Positions 17,383-26,724 are shown, counted from the first letter of the stretch. The stretch is 64,000 nt of DNA from CAUZIZ01 sp965218775 (GCA_965218775.1 CBDCLS010000006.1:2852001-2916000); one strand, 5' to 3'. Numbers and translations are program-made. Notes: generated by a model from the letters alone, not told the origin.

Positions 17383-19185
17383 TCAGAAAACCGCCCCTAG
17401 CTTCCTGAATCCGCGTGCTATCAGAGCGAACTGTATATCCTTCACATCCTCGTTGGAGAGCATGCTACGGTACTTATGAGAGTTCCAAGCGGGGAACCAG
17501 AGGGTGTAAAGAAGACGCTTGGGCATTTCTTTGAGGACCTGATTCGAGAGGCGGCTGACCAGGTACCGATCCGGCTTCAGCTTGGGATCCAGCTCTGAGA
17601 GGATTCCACTGATTGTGATCTGCGCCTTGATGAAGAGCCCCAGGTTGAAGCGGATCTTGTAGCCTTCCCGGCCCAGATTCTTCATCAGCTCTCCCAGCAC
17701 GTCGAACGCACTCCCTCCTTTCACCTCGGTCAAAGTCTGTTCAACCAGTTTACGGACCCTTTTCTGTCCGGATTCCGTTTCCCATGAGTCTCCTTCGATC
17801 AGGGCCCCGACGTGATTGCGAAGTCGCTTTGGGTCTTTCAAGAAGATCCCCAAGAACAGCTGCATCAAAGCCTCTCGCTGTGAGTGTGGAAGGTTGCCGC
17901 TCAGTCCCCAATCGAGTAGGGCCAAGCGGAAGGGATCCGCTGGATCGTCGAGAACGTGGAAGACATTTCCGGCATGGGGATCGCCGTGGAAAAGGGCTTC
18001 ATCGGTCTGTGCCAGAAGCACGTCGACAGCCAGCAGATCCAATAACCTACGGGCTAGCTTGGCTCGTGATCGGGTGTTTCCGGCAAAGGCGCCCGCGACC
18101 TTTTCTCCATGGACAAATTCCATGAAGGTGACACGATCGGTCGAGAGGGGGTAGAGTTTTGGCACCAGCACCTTCTGGTTGCCTCGATAGTAGCGCCCCG
18201 CCCTCGCCAGATTTTTCTGTTCCTCGACGATTACGATCTCTTTGGAGAGGGCCTCTCTGACGTTTTCGAAGGTCTCCGAAATAGGGATCGCTCCAATCTC
18301 ATAGGTCTCACGATGGGCTGCAAAATACTGGGTGAGCTGATCGAAGATGGCCAGTTCTTCCCGCATGGCCGACACCGCCTGGGGCTTGATTATCTTGACC
18401 ACGGCGTCGGTGCGCTTCTCTTCTCCAGGCAGAACCAGGCTGCAGCGAAGAACGGCCCCCACCGTTGCTTCTGCGAGAACTTGATCCGAAAACTGGATCT
18501 GGTATTTCTTGGCAGTTTCGTCTCCAATTTCCTCCAGGGTAAAGCGGGTCAAGTCACTGGCACGCGTGGTCCTGAGACTATTCTCGAGGACTTGTAGGGC
18601 TGCTCGGAGGTCGCCCGGAATGGCGGGATTTCTCGCCAGAATCTGACCGATTTTCTGGAGCGTCGGGGTCTGGGAGAGAAAGCCGAGAAGGTACTGTCCC
18701 CGATCAGTTTCGGTCGGCAGCCTGGCCTGATCGAAGAGACGTCGCACCAGTCGCTTCTCGTCGAGATGATGCAGGAAGAACAAGAGGGAATCGTGGACGA
18801 TGGGTAGCCAGTTCTTGGATTCTGGCGGAATGATGTCCAGGACCCGCGAGCGGTGTAGGAACAACTCCAGAACGTCGGGCCGATGTTTCTCCCAATTAAT
18901 GCTCTTGAGAATCCCTACCAGCTCGTCGATGGAGGGATTCTCTCCATCTGCGGAGCCCTGGGATTTGAGCAATCCCAGGATTCGGAGCTGCTGAGAGGGA
19001 TCAAGCTCTCCGATCGACGCCGCCAGGCGGAGCAAACCCTCGGCGGAAGGATCGGGGGAGTCGTAGTGCTCCCGGGGCGTGGGGAGAGGAAGTTCGGCGC
19101 AGAGTATCGGGTCCAGGCGGACAAGGAATCCAAGCAGAAGCAGGACGAGACCTGGAAGAAGGGAGACAAGACGAAAGCGAGGCAT
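17383..19185 (-). CDS. ABC1/AarF/UbiB-family kinase-like protein with signal peptide
   Basis: The kinase-like core has the family KxGQ motif (KIGQ, 178-181), an A-rich loop AEATVGAV (238-245), Lys264 in AVVKII, HGDPHAGN (400-407) and LLDWG (423-427). These are the residues that bind ATP in UbiB/COQ8. Oddly, the chain begins with RFRLVSLLPGLVLLLLGF and a plausible cleavage site after DPILCA, followed by about 145 extra residues before KxGQ. That would place the domain outside the cytosol or tether it there. The usual C-terminal membrane helices are not evident. A role in quinone or lipid homeostasis is inference from the family only. Confidence 0.8.
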   Translation of the reverse strand: MPRFRLVSLLPGLVLLLLGFLVRLDPILCAELPLPTPREHYDSPDPSAEGLLRLAASIGELDPSQQLRILGLLKSQGSADGENPSIDELVGILKSINWEKHRPDVLELFLHRSRVLDIIPPESKNWLPIVHDSLLFFLHHLDEKRLVRRLFDQARLPTETDRGQYLLGFLSQTPTLQKIGQILARNPAIPGDLRAALQVLENSLRTTRASDLTRFTLEEIGDETAKKYQIQFSDQVLAEATVGAVLRCSLVLPGEEKRTDAVVKIIKPQAVSAMREELAIFDQLTQYFAAHRETYEIGAIPISETFENVREALSKEIVIVEEQKNLARAGRYYRGNQKVLVPKLYPLSTDRVTFMEFVHGEKVAGAFAGNTRSRAKLARRLLDLLAVDVLLAQTDEALFHGDPHAGNVFHVLDDPADPFRLALLDWGLSGNLPHSQREALMQLFLGIFLKDPKRLRNHVGALIEGDSWETESGQKRVRKLVEQTLTEVKGGSAFDVLGELMKNLGREGYKIRFNLGLFIKAQITISGILSELDPKLKPDRYLVSRLSNQVLKEMPKRLLYTLWFPAWNSHKYRSMLSNEDVKDIQFALIARGFRKLGAVF

Positions 19186-19251
19186 GGCAGGGAAGAACTT
19201 ACTCTACTTGTGATCCTAGAGGAAGACCCATGCACGATCTTGGGATTTTCA

Positions 19252-21495
19252 TCAGAGTGTTTGCAAATGTTTGATCCACTCTTCGATCAGGTTCACTCCT
19301 TCGTCGTCGACTACGTTCGACGCTATGTGGGGCATTCGGCCCAGGCCTAGCTTCTTCATCCGGTAGTGAATCAGGGAACGCTCGGGGTGGCCGGGCAGGA
19401 TGAGCTCGGGATCTTCAAGGTCAAAGCCGCCGTGTCCGGGGGGAACCCCGGCGGTTCCAGTTTCCTCGAGAGTCATGGTGCCGACCAGCTGAAACTCGGC
19501 ATTGCCTCCACCCCACTTGACGTGGCAGTGGGCGCAGTTGGCGTGCAAGTAGGAGCGAGCTCGAAGGTTGAGATCTTCCTCCGGCTCACGATAGTCCACG
19601 AGGCGGTCCTGTTCCTCAGGAGGGGCAGGGAGAGGCTCCGTAAAAATGCCCAGGTGTTCGAGGGTCTCGAGCTGATTGGCCACGACCCCGTTGTAGTCGT
19701 GATCCTTGTTCATTTGAAGGGTATTGACCCCCAGAACGTACTTGGCGGCCGTGGTGTGACAGAGGGTGCACTCCGTTCGGCTGGGGAATCGCCAGGTCTG
19801 TTCTCGCTTTCCTCCGGGAGCCGCGGCGTCTTTTATGGTGAAGGTGCGATCGCGGCCTTCGGCCTCCAGCAGAAAGGCATCTGTCTGTTCATCGTTCCAT
19901 TCGTAGACATAGCCCTTCCAGACCTGAGCTCCGATTTCATCGGTGCCAGGGATGCGCTCGTGGTGCAGAATTCTGGTTTCGAGCCTGCGGCGGCTGGCTT
20001 CGTTACCGGTTTCCATTTCAAGCGAAAAGGTCTTGACGATCACGGTGTCGTCCGGAAACTTCCAACCCGGCGGGACACCCGGCGCAGGCTGAGGGTAGAT
20101 GGCCGTGTTGTACTCTATCTGGGAATCTCCCGGAAGAGCTAGGAAGCGGTCTTTGTGGGCATGGTCGGACCAGAGTGGGGCGTTGACCGAGTAGGGAATC
20201 AACCCAGTTGCCGGCTCATGATCTCGGGTGGAGGCAAACAGACCGGTCTCGCTCAGCTTGCGAGGGAATTCTGGTGTTTTCTGCTCGCTGGGTGGATTGG
20301 GGACTAGGCGATGGATTGCGCCGCTGATGAAGTCGACCAGAAAAAGCTCGTGGCTGGAGTCCTCGCCGAAGGCTACGATTCGCAGCTGCGTATCCGCCAG
20401 TTCGCGGTGTTCCGTGACCTGGCCGTCCTGGTAGCGCAGGAGCCAGATCTTGCCGGTATCGTAATCGCCATAGATATAGCCGTCCTTCAGTTCAGCGAGG
20501 CGGTTTCCGTGGTAGACGTAGCCCCCGGTAACCGACCTGAAGTCGGTGTGGGAGTGCTCCACGACGGCTGCCAGCAGCGGAGTCGGTCCCAGATTTCGTT
20601 TCGGGCGAAAGGGGTGGGCTCCCTCGCGGACACTCCAGCCGTAGTTCCCCCCTTTCTGGATCAGAAGGACCATTTCCCAGAGATCCTGTCCCACTTCACC
20701 GGCCCAGAGGTCGCCGCTGGCAGAGTCGAAGCTGAACCTCCACGCTTGACGCAGTCCATACGCCCAGATCTCGGGGCGCGCTCCAGGACTCCCGACAAAT
20801 GGATTGTCTCTGGGGATCCCGTAGGATTGGTTCTGCCCCTGCTGGTCGACGTCGATTCTGAGAATGGCGCCCAGCAGATCGCTGACGTCCTGGCCAGTTT
20901 CCAACTGATCGGCGATTCCACTGCCGTCTCCAGTGGCGATGTAGAGCTTGCCATCGGGTCCGAAACGAATGCAGCCGCCATTGTGTCCACCGGAAGGCCA
21001 CTTCAGAATCACTTTCTCGGATTGAGGATCGGCCTTGAGTGAGTCTGGATCTGCCGTAAATCGTGATATTCGACTGCCCTCCGGCGCTTCCTTTAATGGG
21101 TCATCGACCGAGGCGGCGAAAAAGTAGCCGTTCTGGTGGAACCGAGGATGAAAAGCGAGTCCGTAGACGGTCCTTCCAAGGTCAACCAAAAGCTGCGGGT
21201 CGGTGACCTCGGGCCGGTTTTCAAAAGTATATATCTTGCCTAGGCGCTCCGCGATGGCGAGCCGAATGGTACCCGGCACCACCACCATTTCCAGGGGCTG
21301 ATCGAACTTGAGATTCGGAAAGGCGATCTCGGTGTTGTAGGGGGTCGGCGGCTCCGGTGATCCCTGGATGCGCGATGTGGTCCAGAGTTCTCGTTCCTGG
21401 ATACCGTAGGGCTGCCGAACGCTTCCCAGGTTACACGAATAGATCAGTCCGACGAAGATGACGAGGAGGAAGAATAGACACATTTTTTTTGACAC
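19252..21495 (-). CDS. PQQ-type glucose/sorbosone dehydrogenase-like lipoprotein with two haem c motifs
   Basis: The 747-residue product has a lipobox (LIYSC, Cys21). Its six-bladed propeller domain resembles soluble aldose dehydrogenases: YGLAFHPRFHQNGYFF, SGGHNGGCIRFGPDGKLYIATGDG and AYGLRQAWRFSFD. The C-terminal third carries CTLCH (576-580) and CAHCH (654-658), with a candidate axial methionine in GRMPHI. This architecture matches the HNE_0200 (TIGR03806) type. It would oxidise a sugar or alcohol in the periplasm and pass electrons through haem c to the respiratory chain. The substrate is not determined. Confidence 0.83.
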   Translation of the reverse strand: MSKKMCLFFLLVIFVGLIYSCNLGSVRQPYGIQERELWTTSRIQGSPEPPTPYNTEIAFPNLKFDQPLEMVVVPGTIRLAIAERLGKIYTFENRPEVTDPQLLVDLGRTVYGLAFHPRFHQNGYFFAASVDDPLKEAPEGSRISRFTADPDSLKADPQSEKVILKWPSGGHNGGCIRFGPDGKLYIATGDGSGIADQLETGQDVSDLLGAILRIDVDQQGQNQSYGIPRDNPFVGSPGARPEIWAYGLRQAWRFSFDSASGDLWAGEVGQDLWEMVLLIQKGGNYGWSVREGAHPFRPKRNLGPTPLLAAVVEHSHTDFRSVTGGYVYHGNRLAELKDGYIYGDYDTGKIWLLRYQDGQVTEHRELADTQLRIVAFGEDSSHELFLVDFISGAIHRLVPNPPSEQKTPEFPRKLSETGLFASTRDHEPATGLIPYSVNAPLWSDHAHKDRFLALPGDSQIEYNTAIYPQPAPGVPPGWKFPDDTVIVKTFSLEMETGNEASRRRLETRILHHERIPGTDEIGAQVWKGYVYEWNDEQTDAFLLEAEGRDRTFTIKDAAAPGGKREQTWRFPSRTECTLCHTTAAKYVLGVNTLQMNKDHDYNGVVANQLETLEHLGIFTEPLPAPPEEQDRLVDYREPEEDLNLRARSYLHANCAHCHVKWGGGNAEFQLVGTMTLEETGTAGVPPGHGGFDLEDPELILPGHPERSLIHYRMKKLGLGRMPHIASNVVDDEGVNLIEEWIKHLQTL

Positions 21496-21552
21496 TGTTT
21501 GCCTCCCTTTAGAGGACGCTTATTCTGTCGGTAGGATAAGTCCAAGCAACCG

Positions 21553-22311
21553 TCAGAGTTTCATTCCGCCATCGATGACGACGGCTTGGCCCGTCATAAA
21601 CGCCGACTCATCAGAAGCAAGGTACAGGGCCAGGGCGGCGATCTCCTCGGGTCGGCTGATGCGCCCCATCGGCTGGCGAGCAATGAAGTCTTCTCTGGCC
21701 TTTACGGGATCGTCTGCCTCAGCGATTCGTGCCTGCAGCGAAGGTGTGTCGACCGTGGCCGGACAGATACAATTGACACGGACCCGGTCCGACACCAGAT
21801 CAATGGCCAGGCTCTTGGTTAATCCAACTACGGCGGCTTTTGACACGCTATAGACGCCTCGGTTGACGACTCCCGTGAATCCCGCGACGGAGGCGGTGTT
21901 GATAACGCTCCCTGACTTTTGTGTTCGCATCGACGGGATTGCGAATTTGCACATCCAGAACATGCTCTTGACATTGGTGTTGAGGGCGTTGTCCCAGTCC
22001 TCTTCCGGCGCTTCCAGAAGCGTCCCCTGATGGACGAATCCCGCGTTGTTGAACAAGACGTCGAGACGTCCGAATTGGTTTAGCGTCCAATCGACGGCAT
22101 CCTTACACTGATCGGAAGAGGTGACATCGCAGACTCTCTCACGACACTCGTGCCCTTGCTCGCGAATCTCGGAGGAGACCTGAGCCACCCGGATGGCATC
22201 CCGATCGCTAGCGACCACGCGGGCGCCTTCGGACGCGAACAAGCGGGCCGAAACCTCGCCGATGCCGGCTCCCGCTCCTGTAACGATCGCGACCTTATCC
22301 TTTAAGCGCAT
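21553..22311 (-). CDS. Short-chain dehydrogenase/reductase (FabG-like)
   Basis: The 252-residue enzyme shows the classical SDR signatures: TGAGAGIGE for cofactor binding near the N-terminus, NNAG, the catalytic YSVSKAA (Tyr-x3-Lys) and a preceding Ser, and the C-terminal DGGMKL. Asp after the second strand (VVASDRD) suggests NAD preference. The ATG at 22311 follows a strong AGGAGAAAT ribosome-binding site; 58 upstream in-frame codons are non-coding. The substrate is unknown. It is divergent from ilvB. Confidence 0.88.
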   Translation of the reverse strand: MRLKDKVAIVTGAGAGIGEVSARLFASEGARVVASDRDAIRVAQVSSEIREQGHECRERVCDVTSSDQCKDAVDWTLNQFGRLDVLFNNAGFVHQGTLLEAPEEDWDNALNTNVKSMFWMCKFAIPSMRTQKSGSVINTASVAGFTGVVNRGVYSVSKAAVVGLTKSLAIDLVSDRVRVNCICPATVDTPSLQARIAEADDPVKAREDFIARQPMGRISRPEEIAALALYLASDESAFMTGQAVVIDGGMKL

Positions 22312-22453
22312 ATTTCTCCTGGCAACACTCCTCGATGCTGGCTGAGCTCCTTTTCTACCACTCAAGAAGGCGGGAATACAAGCGGGGAGCAGTTCCAGGA
22401 CCTGCCCTGTCAGACTTCTTATGACCCGTCCGATAGTCAGGGGCAATTGAATC

Positions 22454-22544
22454 CCGGGCCCGAAGCCTGGGCCCGGCCGCTTCATGGTACAATCGCCTCT
22501 GCTTGAGGCATTATCCGGTTTCTGACGCTAGCGCTAGGAACCGG
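22454..22544 (+). promoter_or_regulatory. Two hairpins in the ilvB leader
   Basis: CCGGGCCC (22454-22461) pairs perfectly with GGGCCCGG (22469-22476) across a 7-nt loop. Closer to the gene, CCGGTT (22515-22520) pairs with AACCGG (22539-22544). The second stem overlaps the GGGGGA ribosome-binding region 10 bp before the ilvB ATG and could mask it. No U-run follows either hairpin, and no leader peptide rich in branched amino acids was seen, so the regulatory role is inference. Confidence 0.35.
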
Positions 22545-22556
22545 GGGACGGTACTT

Positions 22557-24308
22557 ATGACAGTTCAGCTTTCTCCAACGTCCGCAGAAGAGCAAGTGGG
22601 TGTTTTGTCCGGATCTGACATCCTTGTCGAGGCTCTGGCTCGGGAGAATGTCGAGGTTGTCTTCGGCTATCCCGGGGGGGCTTCGATGGAGATCCACCAG
22701 TCCTTGACGCGCCATGGCGTGGAAAGATCCATCCGGGTCATCCTGCCCCGTCACGAACAAGGCGCGATCTTCATGGCAGAGGGTTATGCCAAGGCCAGTG
22801 GCAAGGTGGGAGTGGCATTGGCAACCTCGGGTCCAGGTGCTACCAACCTGGTGACTGGTATCGCCGATGCCAAGCTGGACTCGGTTCCGCTGGTGGCCAT
22901 CACGGGGCAGGTCCCGCAGACCATGATCGGCAAGGATGCTTTTCAAGAGACCGATATCGTCGGGATCACTCGGCCCATCACCAAGCACAACTATCTGGTG
23001 CAGCGGGTGGAAGATCTGCCTTACATCATCAAGGAAGCCTTCTACCTCGCTTCGAGCGGGCGGCCTGGCCCGGTGTTGGTGGACATCCCCAAAGACGTTC
23101 AGCAGGCCGAATGTGTTCCCCAGTGGCCTACCGAGGTGAATCGCCGCAGCTACAGACCCCAGATAACGCCGCGGGAACGGGAGTTGCTTCAGATAGCAGA
23201 AGCGATCAAGGGCTCAAAGAAGCCGGTTATCTATTGCGGAAACGGGATTATCGCGGGCAATGCCTCCAAGGAATTGTTGCTGTTCGTCGAGAAGACGGGG
23301 ATTCCCGTCGTCATGACGGTGTTGGGCCTGGGAGGATTTCCCGCCGACCATCCCCTCTGCTTCGACATGCTGGGGATGCATGGAGCTGTTTATGCGAACT
23401 ACGCGATCAACAGCGCGGATCTTCTGCTGGCTCTGGGAGTCCGCTTTGATGATCGAGTCACCGGCAAGGCCGAGGAATTTGCCAAACACGGCACCATCGT
23501 CCATGTTGACATCGATCCTTCCGAGATCAATAAGATCAAGAAGGCTCACGTCCCCGTTACCGCTGATATTCGAACCCTCCTGGCCCGATTGAACGAGATG
23601 GACCTGGGTTCCAGCGATCACTCGATCTGGATCAACGAGCTCCGGAACGTCAAGCGGGAGAAGCCCTTCCGATACCGCGATGAGGGAGACAGCATCATGC
23701 CCCAGTACCTTCTCCAGCTGCTCTCTGAGAAGACCCAGGGGAAGGCCATCATTACGACCGGTGTCGGGCAACACCAGATGTGGGCGGCGCAGTATTTCAA
23801 GTTTTTCTACCCTCGGACCATGATCACCTCGGCCGGCCTGGGGGCCATGGGCTTCGGATATCCAGCTGCCCTCGGCGCCAAGCTGGGCTGTCCCGACTGG
23901 CCGGTCATCGACATCGATGGCGATGGCAGCTTCATCATGAATATCCAGGAGTTGGCGACGGCCTATTCGGAATCGATTCCGGTCAAGGCTTTAGTCTTGA
24001 ACAACCAGCATCTGGGGATGGTTGTTCAGTGGGAGGACCGCTTCTATTCCAGCAATCGTGCCCACACCTTCATTGGCGATCCCCACGATTCCGACAACAT
24101 CTATCCTGATTTCGTGGGTCTGGCCACGGGGTTCGGCGTCCCTGCTGCGAGGATCACGAAGAAACAGGAAGTCTCCGATGCTCTCGACGAAATGCTGGCT
24201 TCCAAGAAGCCGTATGTTCTAGACGTTGTCATCCCTTATACGGAACATGTCTTACCGATGATTCCTTCGGGTCGGACTTTCGCCGACACGATATACGAAG
24301 AAGAATAG
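22557..24308 (+). CDS. ilvB: Acetolactate synthase, large catalytic subunit
   Basis: The 583-residue ThDP enzyme catalyses the first common step of valine and isoleucine synthesis. Visible features are VFGYPGGASMEIH, the activating glutamate in RHEQGAIFMAEGYA, the ATSGPGATNLVTGI stretch, and the ThDP-Mg motif starting GDGSFIMN and ending VLNN. The ATG at 22557 is preferred over an upstream start because it follows GGGGGACGGTACTT. No small regulatory subunit (ilvN) follows; the next gene is an unrelated coiled-coil protein, so the partner must be elsewhere or absent. Confidence 0.95.
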   Translation: MTVQLSPTSAEEQVGVLSGSDILVEALARENVEVVFGYPGGASMEIHQSLTRHGVERSIRVILPRHEQGAIFMAEGYAKASGKVGVALATSGPGATNLVTGIADAKLDSVPLVAITGQVPQTMIGKDAFQETDIVGITRPITKHNYLVQRVEDLPYIIKEAFYLASSGRPGPVLVDIPKDVQQAECVPQWPTEVNRRSYRPQITPRERELLQIAEAIKGSKKPVIYCGNGIIAGNASKELLLFVEKTGIPVVMTVLGLGGFPADHPLCFDMLGMHGAVYANYAINSADLLLALGVRFDDRVTGKAEEFAKHGTIVHVDIDPSEINKIKKAHVPVTADIRTLLARLNEMDLGSSDHSIWINELRNVKREKPFRYRDEGDSIMPQYLLQLLSEKTQGKAIITTGVGQHQMWAAQYFKFFYPRTMITSAGLGAMGFGYPAALGAKLGCPDWPVIDIDGDGSFIMNIQELATAYSESIPVKALVLNNQHLGMVVQWEDRFYSSNRAHTFIGDPHDSDNIYPDFVGLATGFGVPAARITKKQEVSDALDEMLASKKPYVLDVVIPYTEHVLPMIPSGRTFADTIYEEE

Positions 24309-24405
24309 AGTGCCACTCGTGATCTGACGGCGGGCCTTAGCACACGAACCGTGTACTTAGATAACTTTGATCCCGTTGGGGGCGTTTGGAATTGGAGAGA
24401 TATCC

Positions 24406-24699
24406 ATGGCTGATGAGCTCAAGTCTGCTTGGGAGGTTGCCCTGGAAAAGCTGGAGCAGCAGGAGGAGTTTACTGTTGTTCCGCTGACCGAGGAGAAGAA
24501 GGAGGCTATTGCCGAACTCCGTCGCAAGTACCAAGCACGGATCGCTGAGACCGAGATCAATTTCGAGTCCAAGTTGAAGCAAGCCGTCCAGGCAGGAGCT
24601 TTCGAAGAGGTCGAGAAGATCCGAGCCCAGGTCGCCGACGAGAAAAGGCGTCTCACCGAGCGCATGGAAAAGAAGATCGAGGAGATCCGGGAGGAATAA
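24406..24699 (+). CDS. Small acidic coiled-coil protein, unknown function
   Basis: The 97-residue product starts MADELKSAWEVALEKLEQQ. It is almost wholly helical, with alternating Glu/Lys heptads (KKEAIAELRRKYQARIAET; EEVEKIRAQVADEKRRLTE), and ends KKIEEIREE. There is no signal peptide, cysteine or known motif. It follows ilvB by about 100 bp on the same strand and may be co-transcribed. The composition suggests a small cytosolic coiled-coil. The start at 24406 is chosen over 24367, which lies in a stretch resembling the end of R1-C/R2a. Confidence 0.7.
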   Translation: MADELKSAWEVALEKLEQQEEFTVVPLTEEKKEAIAELRRKYQARIAETEINFESKLKQAVQAGAFEEVEKIRAQVADEKRRLTERMEKKIEEIREE

Positions 24700-24806
24700 G
24701 TCCCAGGTCCCAAGGCACCAGATCCCAGACAAGCGCCAAGACGGGGTGCCATGAATGACCTCCTGCAACTGGAGTAGCCGCTGTGAGCCGGATCGTTGGA
24801 TCCGGC

Positions 24807-24887
24807 GTGGCGGCGGTCTCCAAGCCGCCGTGGTCGAGCCAAAGGCTCGGCACGAGTATACCCTTCGGTCCTGGAGACCGAAGCCAC
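24807..24887. repeat. R2 hairpin repeat, copy b
   Basis: GTGGCGGCGGTCTCCAAG at the left pairs with GGTCCTGGAGACCGAAGCCAC at the right less well than in the other copies. The inner TCGAGCCAAAGGCTCGG hairpin is kept. Orientation is opposite to copy a. Confidence 0.8.
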
Positions 24888-25112
24888 TTGAAGTCTCAGC
24901 TTCGTCCGGCTCCCAGAGCCCTGGCCCCATTCGAGAAAGAAACTTCGAAGTACCTGTCGAGGACTTTCAAGAGGGAATCCAAATAGAGGTCAATTCCAGC
25001 GGGATGCGTCTTCCAGCCCAGGGTTTCTTAACCCTGGGGGAGTCTACCTCATTGTTACTAGGGCCCCTTGGTCGAGAACAAGTTCACAGACTGATCAAGA
25101 ATGGGAAGGGTT
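24888..25112. other. Non-coding spacer, nothing recognised
   Basis: Part of a 646-bp gap between the coiled-coil gene and the uracil-DNA glycosylase gene. It includes a local CCCAGGGTTTCTTAACCCTGGG hairpin near 25017 but no convincing gene; the open frame across 24755-25219 runs through two repeat families and is judged spurious. Confidence 0.5.
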
Positions 25113-25272
25113 CGCTTACCCTTGCCTTTGCCCTGGCCTTCAAACTTGCCTTCGCCTGTGCCTTTGCCTTCCCACTTCATCTGTCGTTTTGTGCCAGTGT
25201 GAGGCACGGGCAGAGGTGAGAACAAAGGCAAAGGCACGTGGAAGGGCCAGGGCAAAGGCGAGGGCAAGAAGG
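25113..25272. repeat. R5 low-complexity palindrome, copy a
   Basis: The left arm (about 25119-25172) is built of CCTTGCC/TTTGCC units. The right arm (about 25220-25268) is its imperfect complement AAAGGCAAAGGCAC...GGGCAAAGGCGAGGGCAAG. The loop is about 45 bp and starts CACTTCATCTGTCG, similar to the loop start of R5b. Confidence 0.8.
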
Positions 25273-25345
25273 TGATGCTAATCTTAATCTAGATGCCACA
25301 ATGCGGCTCGGCGGTATGAGGTCATTAATTAGTACTAGTCTAATG

Positions 25346-26029
25346 TCATACCAGAAGTTCTCGGGCTTTCGCGAAAACAGCTGAAAACATTTCCGGTGTC
25401 AATCTTCCGGTCTGCGTGTTCTGCTGGCTGGGGTGGTAGCAGCCAATCAAAGTAATCTTGCCTGCGATCTCGCAAGAGGTGAGGTGTCCGAAGGCGGGAA
25501 GCGGGCTGGGTACTAAGAGCCCCAGCTCCCGCAGCCCCAGAAGTAGGCTCCGCCAGCCGATGCTTCCAAGTGCCACCACAACCCTCACGTTTGTCAGTAG
25601 CTGCAGCTCTCTCCTCAAATAGCGACGGCAGTTGGCGAGCTCGTCCGTGGCGGGCCGGTTTTGAGGTGGGACACAGTGAATAGCGGCCGTGATGTAGGTT
25701 TTCTCCAACCTAAGCCCATCTTCCCGGTGAAGGCTGGAAGGCTGATTGCAGAAGCCGAAGCGCCAGAGGGTATCGAAGAGCAGGTCGCCACTCTTGTCTC
25801 CCGTGAACATGCGCCCCGTCCGGTTGGAGCCGTGCGCACCGGGAGCAAGTCCCACGATCAGCAAGCGAGCATCCGGCGTCCCCAGCGATGGCACTGCCTT
25901 TCCCCAGTAGTCCCAATCCGCGTAGGCTCGTCTCTTCTTGCTTGCTACTTGCTGGCGGTAGACCGCAAGGCGAGGACAAATCTGGCACTCGACGATTTCA
26001 TGCTGCAGGCGCCGATGTTCATTTGGCAT
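25346..26029 (-). CDS. Uracil-DNA glycosylase, family 5 (UDGb type)
   Basis: The 227-residue enzyme excises uracil and other deaminated bases from DNA. Motif GLAPGAHGSN (60-69) followed by RTGRMFTGDKSGD is characteristic of UDGb; the Asp/Asn of family 1 is absent, as expected. Four cysteines (15, 18, 119, 134) can hold the iron-sulfur cluster of this family. The C-terminal motif GCYHPSQQNTQTGRL inserts into DNA. The gene is divergent from the UbiX-like gene. Confidence 0.9.
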   Translation of the reverse strand: MPNEHRRLQHEIVECQICPRLAVYRQQVASKKRRAYADWDYWGKAVPSLGTPDARLLIVGLAPGAHGSNRTGRMFTGDKSGDLLFDTLWRFGFCNQPSSLHREDGLRLEKTYITAAIHCVPPQNRPATDELANCRRYLRRELQLLTNVRVVVALGSIGWRSLLLGLRELGLLVPSPLPAFGHLTSCEIAGKITLIGCYHPSQQNTQTGRLTPEMFSAVFAKARELLV

Positions 26030-26151
26030 ATCTGGTTCCCATCATCCCGGTCCACAGAAGGCCTGGCCGCCGCTAGTGGCCGTTCGCTCGTTGACAGGTT
26101 GGAGTTAGCTTCATAGAATGCGCGCGTGGTCAGCAACCTGGAACAGAGCGC

Positions 26152-26724
26152 GTGAAACCAAAGCGGCTGGTCGTAGGCATCTCCGGGGCCTCCGCGCCGA
26201 TCTATGGAATCCGGATTCTGGAAATGCTCCGCGAAGTTCCGGAAGTCGAGACTCATCTGGTCTGTACGGCAACCGTTGAGCGGACCGTTGATCTCGAGAC
26301 CGAGTATACGATGCAGAAGGTGCACGACTTGGCCGATGTCTCCTACCCGAGAGGAGATATGGCGGCGGCCATCTCCAGTGGATCCTTTCAGACCATGGGA
26401 ATGATTGTCGCACCTTGCTCCATCAATACTCTTGCCTGTATTGCGTCTTCGATCACAAAGGACCTATTGGCCCGCGCAGCGGACGTCACTTTGAAGGAGA
26501 AGCGTCCCTTGGTGCTGTTGGTGCGCGAATCTCCCCTTCATCTAGGTCATCTCCGGCGCATGGTCGAAGTCGCCGAAATGGGGGCGACCGTGGCCCCACC
26601 CATACCGTCATTCTATCAGCGGCCGAAGTCCGCCCTGGACATCGTGGATCACGGAGCGGGACGCGCACTCGACCTCTTGGGTCTCAATCTAGCAAGGGTC
26701 AGCCGCTGGTCCTCCCCCGAGTGA
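26152..26724 (+). CDS. ubiX: UbiX-like flavin prenyltransferase
   Basis: The 190-residue flavoprotein has the family start LVVGISGASAPIYGIRILE, the central SGSFQTMGMIVAPCSINTLACIA and the C-terminal LLVRESPLHLGHLRRM. Members attach a dimethylallyl group to FMN to make the cofactor for UbiD decarboxylases. The start is GTG at 26152. No ubiD gene is adjacent, so its decarboxylase partner lies elsewhere. The 3' end overlaps the convergent diguanylate cyclase gene by 26 bp. Confidence 0.92.
   Translation: MKPKRLVVGISGASAPIYGIRILEMLREVPEVETHLVCTATVERTVDLETEYTMQKVHDLADVSYPRGDMAAAISSGSFQTMGMIVAPCSINTLACIASSITKDLLARAADVTLKEKRPLVLLVRESPLHLGHLRRMVEVAEMGATVAPPIPSFYQRPKSALDIVDHGAGRALDLLGLNLARVSRWSSPE

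Noticed and set aside
24755..25219. A 154-residue open frame between the coiled-coil and glycosylase genes
   Set aside because: It runs through R2b and R5a and its peptide (LAFALAFKLAFACAFAF) reflects the low-complexity repeat.
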